In this document: in pieces, positions 48,301 to 60,300 of the stretch
Position numbering within the stretch: the stretch's first letter is position 1
Layout of the letters: every line of letters begins with the position of its first letter
Source of the DNA: Litoditis marina
Lineage: Eukaryota; Nematoda; Chromadorea; Rhabditida; Rhabditidae
Reading direction: 5' to 3'
DNA length: 64,000 bases
NCBI GenBank assembly: GCA_964036275.1
Contig: OZ038439.1
Span: 9,752,904 to 9,816,903 of the forward strand
The notes under the pieces: model-generated
The model's database searches: none
What the model was told of the DNA's origin: nothing
What the model saw: only the letters and a program-made list of their open reading frames with translations
Made by a program: the position numbers and the translations under genes

Positions 48301-51300
48301 TTGTGCAGTGGACTAACAGTGTATCGAAAGAATATCCCAGTGGATTGTTCTCGCTCTGCATATATCTATATATCCACACGTTATTTCTTTGCTCTCGCTG
48401 CTCATCGGAATACCAAATACGGCTCGAAAACGTGTGCAGATAGAGAAACGGTGTGTTACACCATAATTATGTCCGTTTACACATGCAACCGGGTTGCTTG
48501 CAACCAAAATTGGTTGCTTCTGTACTCCGTAGATGGTTGCTTTCAAATGCAATCAGAATTGTCTACAGTGAGATTTTTTTTGTTGTGGTTAATCAAAGAC
48601 GGGGCGTGGAGATTTGATGAGAATCAGCAGCAGTGCCCGTTTCATTGCACGTTTACGAGGGCTGATGGTCTAACCATAACTTTTCCATCATTTTGTGATA
48701 TAAGAGGCGTCCATTTAAATAGTTTTTCAAAATTCAAATATTATGCCAATCTGGTCATTTTTTCATGGAGCATGTTTCCATCAAATTTCGCACAATTCTG
48801 ACCACATCTTCGGTTTCTAGTCAGAAAACTTACTGACAAATGTCAGAAGTGAAAACGGGCTTTTTGACGCCGGTCAATTAATATTCTGGTTTTTTTGGCA
48901 TTCGTCAGTGAATTGCCTCGTTCATTCTGTGTAATTCTGACCACTGTCAGAATGTTCGCGGGATCGAACCTGCGGGCGCCAGGGCAAAAGGCTGACACAC
49001 TGCCACTGCGCTACTGGGCCAATAGTTAGGGCATCGACTGTCGCGGATATAACATGCGCCAGCCAAATCGTACTGATCGCTCATATAACGAGACAGATTT
49101 AAATGATGAAAACTAATGAGAACGTTGAATCAAATAGGTAACCGGGTTTATTTGGTACCCTTACCAGTTTTTAGTAAACTAATCTTTAGATTACCTAAGT
49201 AGGTAACCGCGTGGTAACCTGGAATGAGAAACCGGTTACCTGTTAGTTTTTCATTGTGGTTTTACCGCTTATTTGTACAGTAACCAAAATAAAGTTTCAG
49301 GTTACCAACCGGTTACCTATGTGGTAACCTGAAATATTACCAAAAACCGGTAAGGTTATCAAGAAACCCGGTTACTTATGAAATTGACCAATAAAAACGA
49401 AATGAACTTTTTTAATTTAATTTTCTCGACATTAAAAAGAATTCCAGATTAACTGTTGATCGCGCTCCCGGCGTGACTTACAGAAACTCGCGCACCTCCT
49501 CAGTAGCCGCTGTAGTGTAGTGGTTAGCGCCTGCGCTTTTGAACTGACGGGTCAGGTTCGAGTCCCGGCTGAGACAGGTGGTTTGCAAATACAGTTTTGA
49601 CAGTGGTCAGTTTCAGTATGCAAGTAACTGACGAATGTCAAAAGTAATGTGTAAAATAATGACCGTTGTCAGACTTCAAGAAAATAATTGACCCCCGTCA
49701 TTTATTTGGACGATAAAGTCTGCGAAACGGAACCAGAAACTGACCATATTCTAGGTTTCTCGGCAATAAATAAAAAATTGACCAGATTTGCATTATATTT
49801 GAATTTTGAAAAACTATTTAAATGGATGCCTCTTATATGTATTGTTTTTTCTCTTACCAGAAACAATTTTGATACGGTCCACAAGTATCTGTCGGACCGA
49901 TACTTGTCATTCCAAGAGCTTCGGCCACTGAAAACAAAGTTTAACAGCCAGTAGGAGTTTAAATTACACGACTTTGAAAGTTCTTGATTTACAAGATTTT
50001 CTTTTCTGTGTCCCCGTGCTACCAAACACGTTATCTTCAAAAATCGCATGTTCAATAGGAAACAGTAGTTAATCAATGCGAAATCGAAGAAGTTTGAAAA
50101 GAACATTTTAAAACTCGAAAGAACTCGGAACTCGATTTTTTTTCGAATCTGATTAAAATGATATGTGATGTCGTCACCTGCTGTGTACGTAGTTTGATCG
50201 CTCTGTTTTCAGTTACGTTCTGTGATCTCTTGGTTTTGGGCGTAGACCAAAGTACAAGTCAAGTTTGGTTACTCTACATTTCACGTAGGATTGGAAAAGA
50301 CTATAGATTCCCTCACCGTTCGTACGACATTTCAAGTTAGGGGCTAAATTGGCAGGAGGAACATTGCACGAATCTTTGGAACAGCAGTTGACAGTTATAC
50401 CATCTGTTACAGTCACTCCCATGCCAACTTGCTGAAATTAGAATTAATGTTAACTGGATAGTTCGCGTTAACAACGTTCGAAAATATATATATATATATA
50501 TATATATATTGGTCCCTTTAGAGACAGTTCATCCACGATTAATGTATACATTGTGTAATCATGTAACGTTATGAATAATAGTTTGAAATAGTTGCCGTAA
50601 CATGAGTATAAGGTTGCAGTCGAGAAACTGTAAAACATAGATACGATCGGTTAGATGCTAAGAAGTTTCTCGGAAACCTTCCACAGTCATCCTGTGTAGA
50701 TCGTTTGTGTTTGTAGTTTTATGCAGCAATGTTGCGGTCCTGATTCGGAACTATGTTGTACATCTCGTACATGCAGATCAAACTACAGCCAAAATATAAG
50801 ACCTGGCAAACTAAAAGATTTCGGAAAAGGCCATCTATTCTCCGCTTTTGGTCTTTTTTGTCGAAGATTGAATTAGAGGGTGGTATCGCTCAGAGAAAAG
50901 GTGAAAATTGGACGAAAGCCTTAGAAATTTCGAGGTTTTCGAACTTTCGACTGAAAACGTTGATTGCGTCCCAAATGTATCAAAAAACAGCAAAAAGTGC
51001 GGAGGTTGAACTCACAAAGTCAGAACTGTTGCCCCGGCAAGATAGCCGACGAACATGTGAGAACACAGGTGTTTATCGAAAAATGTTGCAGGGCAAAAAT
51101 TTCGCACTCGATGAAATTGCCTTGGCAGAAAATGAAACTACAATAACCAGAAAAACTCCAAAAACTAATTTTGCATCTCTAGAGTTCACTTAAACCCTTT
51201 TTATATTGCTACCTTTCTAAAAGAGACTGTTGCTCAAAAAGTGTGTCTTCTAACCACGCTGATATTTATTTTTTTGTTTGTCTATCGTCTTTGAATGGTT

Positions 51301-54300
51301 TCTTTTACACAAATACTTCATTCGGTAGCGTATTCCCATTAAAACACCTATTATATATAAAACTAATTGTATTTGTGTCCACTTGTATTGAAAGGCCTGG
51401 CAACATTAGCTTTCACCCGGTCCAACACGTGAATCTCACGGTCGGATATGGGGGAAGCTCGGCTGTCTGATACTGTCTGCCATGCGCGAGTGGGCGGAGC
51501 CAATAGGCACATGCCACAATGAGAGAGTGTGCGAATGCGAGAGAGCGCCGACGCGAGACAGGTTCAATGCGCCATCGATTGATTTGACTCATTGGTTCAT
51601 GACGCATACATGGCACACGGTTCAGCTTACAAGATCTATTCAAATCATGAAATAAGAATTAAAACTTAAATAACACCTTTTTAAAAGAAAACCTAAACTT
51701 AATACTGAATGAAAGATTAAAATTAACAACTGTTCAAATCAACATTTTCACAATGTAGACTTCAGATCGAAATAGAGTGAGTTGACCTGAGTAACTGCGA
51801 GATGCGTAGATGAAACAATTATGTAAACGGTGAAAATATATAAACTCAATATACGATTATTATCATTCTCATATACGGGACAGTTCAGTCCGGTCGCGCC
51901 AAACTCGAACTTTTTGCCGTGGCAATTTCTCGGACAGTCGATCTTCTTGCAATGGAAATTTTCCTGATTTCAAGTCTAGCCCGGGAATTTTCCCCTAGTG
52001 ATTTCAAGGATTTTGGAATGAATCATTGCTCTAGCGACTGTACAAGAAATTACAACCAACTAATTTATTCGAAAGTTACGTCAATTTTAGGTCAAATCAA
52101 AAAGTTTGCTGACTTCACCCTGGAAACTCGACAAAAATACCAAAAGCGGAGAATAAATGGCCTTTTCCGAAATCTTTTAGTTTGCCGGGTCCTATATGAT
52201 AAACCATTGTACCTCTATCTCAGTGCGGATAAAAACTCACGGGACAAATTCCGAATACATCGCAACCGTAGACTACATCCATTCCAACGTTCAGGTCAAC
52301 ACCGATCTGGGACTCCATTGCCTTATTTGTCCTTAAATGTAGATTTTTTTTGAAATATTAAAGAAGGACGATTATGTGGTCCAATCGCAACGCTTCAGTC
52401 ATTTAAACTGCAATACAGTTTCAAATTGCAGTTTAAAGGGATTTTAAAGGTTGACACGGGATTGGTCCACAGAATCGTCCTACTTTAATGGTCACGGTAA
52501 CTCGATAATTGAACATGCATTAATTCTTTGTTCTCGCTGTTCAGATAGCGCAACGATGGGTTATATATATTATATGATATGATTTGAAAGACGGAAGATA
52601 TGATATATGAGATAAATATTATAGATATGCTATATCAAAAAAGAATGGCCACGTGGTGAGTTAGGGAAATTCTGCAACAGTGCTCGTTTCATTGCACATT
52701 TATAGTTTGACCATAACTTTTGTATCATTTCGTGATGTCTCTTACCAGAAACAGTTTTGATTCGGTCCACACGTATCTGTCGAACCGATACTAGTCATTC
52801 CACGAGCTTCGGCCACTAAAACAGTCACGTAAAGTTAACATTCTGATAAAGTATGGTGCACTTCGTCATTGCACGTTTATGAATTCTGCTGAGTTTGACA
52901 TGTTTCACGTGACTGTTATTTTCAGAAATTGCATGTATAATAGAAAACATCAGTTATTTAATGCGAAACCGGAGAAATTGGAAAACTGAAAGTAAAATGT
53001 TTTGAAACTCGAATGGACTCGAAACTTGATTTTTTTCCGAATCTGATTAAAATGATATGTGATGTCGTCACCTGCTGTGTACGTAGTTTGATCGCTGTTT
53101 CCAGTTACGATCTGTGATCTCTTGGTTTTGGGCGTAGACCAAAGTACAAGTGTACAAGTCAAGTTCGGTTACTCCACATTTCACGTTGGATTGGAAAATA
53201 TTATATGAAATCTCTCACCGTTCGTACGACATTCCAAGTTGGGGGCTAAATTGGCAGGAGGAACATTGCACGAATCATTGGAACAGCAATTGACTGTTAT
53301 ACCATCTGTCACCGTCACACCCATGCCAACTTGCTGAAAATTGAATTGTTACTGAGTAGCACTCAAGGACCTTTGATGAATATGTTTCATATAGTCGTCA
53401 TTTTTCCCATGAAGACAGGAGAGGGTTCAAGAGAGGGAGAGGGTTCAGGAGAGGGTTTGATTGAGCGATGCGGGGCGAGCGGTCGTTGATTATTTGCCAG
53501 CGGTTGAGAGAGTGTGTAGATCAATGATACGCAGACGAACTGGACGCTCGCCAAACCCCGTTCCATACAAAATTGATGGTACGGTGTCCACGACGGTTTG
53601 ACAAATCCTGTACCTCGTTTCACGGATTAATGTAGTTTGTTCCATATTCGCTCTGACTTATTGGCATCGTGCCCAGATTTTTTGATGACTATTTCTCAGA
53701 GCAAACATAAGTATTCTGTGGCCGTATTTTGTAAGCTCAAGTAGCCATGTAAGTTACATGGACAAATTTTGAATGGAAAATTAATCATTTCTGCTATTCT
53801 TGATTGGACAGTTTCTTTGTCCATTTTCCAACAACTAGATGGTGCCATTGGAAACAAACGAAATACAGAAGGATAACTGAAAACTGATACAGATATTACC
53901 TATTGAAAAATCGCTCGTTTAACTTACATGGCTACTTGAGCTTACAAAATACGGGCACCACCTTTTGACCTTTTCCATTTACTTTGCTCTTGTGAAACTA
54001 TTCAACCGCTAACAGAGACTTGCTGTGTTTCGAAAAAAGTCCAGTGAGATGGAAAACAGCCTGGAACATTCATTGGCATGCTGCCAAGTATCACTGAAAA
54101 TGAAGAGAACTGCACTAGTACAAACATACTCAGAATCTCTGCAGGACGGACGTTAGAACCTTGAGCACTTGTTGTGAAATAATCGAAAATGTTGAAAACA
54201 GTCTTCATTTGTAAAAAGTGGGGGACCAGGAAGTGTGTGAGTTCTGTTCGGTTTCACCGTTTGTGAATGAGTGTGCAACAAAAAAAGAACAATACATTTG

Positions 54301-57300
54301 TTTGCACAACGGTTCACAACGTTCTTAGGGGAAACCACTATGCACTTTTACGTTCAAGTTATACTTTGTATATTCTGTTTCTTGTGAATCGTTGTGCAAA
54401 CAAATGTATTGTTCTTTTTTTGTTGCACACTCATTCACAACATCGTATTGTTCACTTTTTGCAGAAAACGGTGAAACCGAACAGAACTCACACACTTCCT
54501 GGTCCCCCACTTTTTACAAATTGTTCTCTTTTTGCTAGTTGTACTAGTACAACCACTTCTAGAGTTGACTTAGAAAAACGATTTTTGAATAGTGGTGACT
54601 ATAAAACATCCTGATATCTGAAAGTTCCAGGTTTTCAAACGATGTGATCTTGAAACATTCAAAAAACAGCTTTTTTCCGCTTCGGTAATTGAAATCTGAG
54701 TATTGTGAAAAATCTGCGTTATTACAGTAAGAAAATATTTTCTCCATTGGCGCGAACGGGCGCCAGCCATTGGCGCCAGATACAGAACATGTTACTCTAA
54801 TTAGTAACAAATAACTTGGAATGAATGGCCTCGACCAATTAGCACAATTTCCGACTGTTTTTTTGATTCAGAAACCCTATTTTCAATTTTGGCGCCATTT
54901 GGCGGATAAAGTACCGTATTGGCGCAGAATGTCGAAGAAATGTTGGTATTCAAGCCGTATTCTTCAACTATGTTCACAGTTCGGACATCTGTGAAACATT
55001 TCGCTCGTTACCCTACTTGCCTGGCGTTGTTCTAATTTGGCGCCACTGGGCGCCAGCGTTTGGCGTCAATTATAAACCATGACACCAAATTTTCAGAGAA
55101 GGCTGGGATTCACTAATCTAACCTCTGTGCGAAATTTCGGAGCATTTCATCCATGGGAACACATATTTTCCTGCTACTGGCGCCTATTGGCGCCCGCGCC
55201 AAGCGCCAAACGAAACGTGACATCACCAAACTTCTTGGGCCGCGCTAACTTTGGGGTTTACACATGTGTGCCAAATTTCAGCCGAATTGGTCCAGTAGTT
55301 AAAAAAATAATTTTCTATGCGGACATTGGACGAGCGACGAGGGACGAGCGACGAGGGACGAGCGACGAGGGACGAGGGACAACGGAAATTTTCATAACGA
55401 CACGACAGCATAACTTTTTTCAACCTTGACCGATTTTGCTAATTTTTTCACACAACATTTATTTAATATATATCTAGCTCTCTCTTTTTTTTAAATTTCG
55501 AAAAAATGTTTTATTTGAAGACTTTTGTGGTTTGAAAGCCAAAAATGGGTGCGCAATGGCCAAACCAAACACAACTCACACGCAGCGCTTCGCGCTGCGC
55601 GCGATAATATCATATTCGCAGGCTTTCGAAGTCCATTCGAAAAATGCTCAGGACCGCTTGCACCAACTTTCTCCGAATGGCCAGCTATAGTTCGCATATT
55701 TCCCAACTGGACTTGGGCAGCTCGCCAATGAACATTCAAAGCAGTTTTTCAACATGTTGAAAAAAACAATAGAAATTTATGTGAAGGGTTCTTCCCCTTA
55801 GTTATAGTCGTATTCAGGGAAACTTTCTGTAAAATATATGTTTTCTCTGAATAAATATCTTCCAGAGATTTTGGCAGGCTGCCAACGAGTTCTGTTGGGA
55901 ATTGTGAGTACTATACAGAAGCGAGAGAGCGTGAACGTCAGAGAGACGCAGACAGTCTGAACTGACTGCGATCTCGCTGATCTTCATGATCTCTCGCTTT
56001 CGTAGTTTGCTTATCATACAAAACGTGAAAAAAAACTCACGGGACAAATTTCGAATACATCGCAACCGTAGACTACATTCATTCGGACGTTTTGGTCGAC
56101 ACCGATCTGGGACTCCCTTGCCGCATTTGTCCTCAAAGTTCATTTTTAATAATATTGGTTATGGTTGAATTCTCAGAACATGAAAAGGCGATCGACCGTC
56201 GTTCAACCGTCGAGAGATGACTCCCGTGTGTTAGATCATTGAAGGATGGAGTGATGGCAAAACAATGAGAGAACATCAGCAACCCTCCGCTTTTTACAGT
56301 AACTTTTTAGAAGTCTGATGGTTACTTTGCTTTTTCTCGATATTCTCGACTATATATCATATTGCGCTTTATTACTCACCAGAAACAGTACTGATTCGGT
56401 CCACAAGTATCTGTGGGACCAATACTTGGTAGTCCACGAGCTTCGGCCACTGAAAAAAGTGAAAAATCAAAATTTTCTGTGATTCTAGCAGATGACTGGA
56501 AGTTCCAGCTCAGTTTTCTCGCTGAAATTTAGGTTTCGAAGTGTTACTGTATCAGTGTACTGACAACAAGTTGGCCTTTTGAACTAATATAATTAATTAT
56601 GATCCATAAACTGTTATGAACATCGTATGGTAAAATGTGTGATAGGCGGGCTTCGGTGAACGATCAAATCATCTGCGCATATCTGATCTACACACTATTT
56701 TGTCTACTGGAAAATGCAAGAAGGCACAGTTTCTTCCAAACTTTGAAAATTAGGATTGCGAAAAATCTCGTCAAAACATAGAATAACTACCACAGCGATG
56801 GAATACAGAGAAGCTTAAAAACAAACTCTGAATTTTTGTGTTATACTATTATCCACTCGTGTTGGCAGTATTGCGAGAGTTCTCCCTCACCGTTCGTACG
56901 ACATTTCAAGTTAGGGGCCAAATTGGCGGGGCGAACGTTGCACTCATCTTCGGAGCAGCAATTGACCGTTATACCACCTGTTACCGTCACTCCCGCACCC
57001 AATCGCTGGAATAAAAAAACATTCAAAGTTGTTTTTAAAGCCAAACTGCAGCTTGATAATGAATGAGCGCGATAGCGAAGTAATAGAAGTGATGAAAGAA
57101 GAAATACAAAAGTATTCAAACGTTAGGGGTCTCATTAGAAAACAAATGCTATAACTTACTGAACATATGGCCAATTCATCGCAACCATAAACTACGTTCA
57201 TCTTCACGCCGGGGTAGAACTCTTCTGCGCCATTTGTCCTAAATGAGAACTTAGATGCAAAACTGTCCCATTAAAGGGGGGGGGGGTCGAAAGGAAAGCT

Positions 57301-60300
57301 AGTTCAGGTACCCCGTGGTACCTAAATATAACGTTGCGCGCGTCAAAACAGGCAAACACGTGTCAACGTATGCAAATTAGGTTCGTTAGTTTGCATTAAA
57401 AGTCATACTTATCGGTTTCTCTTGATCAGCTCTTTCATATTAACTTTCCTTTCTGTTCCCCTTTGAGCAGTTTTTAACCTAAGCCTCCTCGAGAACAATT
57501 CTTGGGAAAATATCTATAGGATTACGTCCGAAATTTGTTACCGCAAGACTTGGTACCAGATTTGTTTTTTAACAAAAAGCGCTAATTTTTCCGATCTTGG
57601 CGAAAAAAGAGCTCCCGAAAATAGAGCTGAACTGTTCCGACTAATTAGTATATTACAAGTCACATTATCGCTGAAGTGAGGTTTTGATAATCTTTCTGAA
57701 ACAAATTTAAAAACTTCAATATACCAGAAACAGGATACACTGGTGGTAACACAGGTTGAGCCGTTACTAGGCCTCCCGACAGCCTCGGCAACTGAAACAG
57801 AAGATATAAAAAAATAATTGAACTAAGTAATCCGCCAGTCCCAACCAGTTTTCATTCCAATTGAACAAGCGGGCATCCTTATTTTACTCTTTACTTTGAG
57901 TTCAGAAAACAAAGTATCACAAACATTACTCAGTATCGATGATGAAACATCTGAATGCAGTACACGAAAATCCAGCTAGATTTTTGCCATACTTCCAATG
58001 AGCAAGCTTGGCCTTTCTCTCTTAATATCCGTTTATTGCGCGGAGCGCTCTGCGTGAGTTGTCCTTGGTTTGGCCATTGCGGACTCGTTTTTTTTTCCTT
58101 TAAATCAACACAAAGCCTCAAATATAATATTTTTTCGGAAACTAAAATAAGAGAACGTTAGAAAATCACGAATTGAACATTGTGTGTAAATTTTAGCCAA
58201 ATCGATCCATTTTCGCCTGAGTTATGGTTTCGTGTCGATGTTGAAAAGTTCCACCGTAATTCGTCCCTCGTCACTCGTCCCTACTCCCTGACGGAAATAT
58301 ATCCGCATGGTATTGGAAAAACTACTGGACCGATTTGGCTAAAATTTGGAACATGTGTTCTATGCCGAAAACTAGCCCGTCGCGCCAAATATGGAATGTT
58401 TATCTAATCTCTGGCGCCGGGCGCGGGCGCCAATAGCGCCAAAACGGCAAAACACCAGTTGTTGTCATTTACATTGTTTCAAATTAATAGAAGTTGAACA
58501 CTTCGATGTAAAATGCAGATTTCAGTTTGCGAAACTTGAATTATCGTTCTGGCGCTCGGACTAGGCGCCAAATGGCGCCAAAACCTGAAAACATGACATC
58601 GTGAAATAGAATAGTCTGGAATTTGGTACATTCAATAATTATCACATGGCAAGTAAGTTGGTTAGTCTAAAAATTAAAAAAAAACCTGTTGGCGCCGGGC
58701 GCTGGCGCCAATTTGCGGCAAAATTAGAAAAATATTAGTTGTCGTCAAAACTATTTCCAATTAATAAATATTGAACACTCCGATGTGATATATAGATTCA
58801 CATTTTCAAAATCGAATTTTAAATTCTGGTGCTCGGAACAGCGCCAAATGGCGCCAAAACCACAACACACGAAATCGTCAATTGAATCGTTTGAAATCGC
58901 TTCATGCAATAATTGACACATGTATAGTCGTCGCGAACGGAAAGGCGGGAGAGTATCTTTCCACTGTGTACGCACACATGTCTTCGATTCGAAACCTTAA
59001 TGGTTATGTGTTCTAATAGCGCAGTGGTTAACACCTTGCTACGAAACTTTTTCTCTGTGGTTCGATTCCGGCGAGAGACAGAATATTGTAAATTTGGCAC
59101 CACTGTAGTGTGAATGTCAAAAACTTGGAAATTTCGTTTCGTTCTGGCGCTAGACGCGTGTGCCAATTGGCGCCGAAACGAAAAACAAGAAAGTTTCAAC
59201 ATGAATGTTTTGATGTGAAATTGAAAATAATGACTACATAGCAAGTGAGTTGGTGTCTCAAATATTGTAAATTTGTCGATGGCGCCAGTCCCGTTTGCCT
59301 ATCGACGCCAAAAGCGATGTACATGTCATCGTCAATCAAAACTTTAGTTTTTTGTTTAGTTGTTGATAGTCATGGGGCCATTAACTTGCTTTTTTTTCCA
59401 ATTTTATAGTCTACATTCGGCTTCTTGCACACACAAAACTGAGATTTCCATATAATAAATTTACAAGATCCACTCTGTGAATAGGCGAAATGGGAAGTTG
59501 TGGGAGTACAACTAGCAAAAAGAGAACAATTAGTAAAAAGTGGGGGAACCAACAAATGTGTGAGTTGTGTTTGGTTTGACCGCTGTATCAGCAAAAAGTG
59601 AACAATACGAATTGCTGCGATACTGTAGCATAATTATTCTGCAAAAATAGAACAATACCAATGTTGCACAATGGTTCACAGCGCACGCATGTCATCAAGG
59701 TACACATGAAATACCCTTCGGCAACTTCTGAAATATTATGCGGGCTTTGTGAACCATTATGCAACATTGGTATTGAGTATTGTTCTATTTTTGCAGAATA
59801 CTTATGCTACAGTATCGCAGCAATTCGTATTGTTCACTTTTTGCTGATACAGCGGTCAAACCAAACACAACTCACACATTTGTTGGTTCCCCCACTTTTT
59901 ACTAATTGGGCCTGTTTTATATTTTTTGTTCATGTGATCTGTAAAACACTCAGCAGCAATGGCATCTGTACCTCCCGGAGACATCAACACCCAGCCTGGC
60001 ACGAAGATCGTCTTCAATGCCCCCTACGATGACAAGCACACCTACCACATCAAGAACACCAACTCTTCTGGTCACCGTATCGGATGGGTCATCAAGACGA
60101 CCAACATGAAACGTCTTGGTGTTGACCCCGGAAGCGGAGTTCTCGACCCCAAGGAGGCCATCCTCATGGCTGTGTCTTGCGACGCCTTCGCCTACGGACA
60201 GGAGGACACCAACAACGACCGTATCACCATCGAGTGGACCAACACCCCCGATGGAGCTGCCAAGCAGTTCCGCAGGGAATGGTTCCAGGGAGACGGAATG

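Noticed and set aside
48268..48801. 177-codon plus-strand ORF
   Set aside because: It overlaps a MITE fragment and the 3' part of an inverted SINE and lies in an intron; no recognisable domain.
48961..49577. Two genuine tRNA genes
   Set aside because: A- and B-boxes are present, but acceptor stems do not pair and both are fused to the same dispersed SINE body.
50753..51193. 146-codon ORF as a transposase
   Set aside because: It starts outside the inverted-repeat element and crosses its end; no DDE or zinc-finger pattern visible.
56841..57207. Separate small secreted proteins in the 56.8-57.2 kb open frames
   Set aside because: They are read-through translations of exons 3 and 4 of the four-domain gene into flanking introns; exon borders and phases explain them better.
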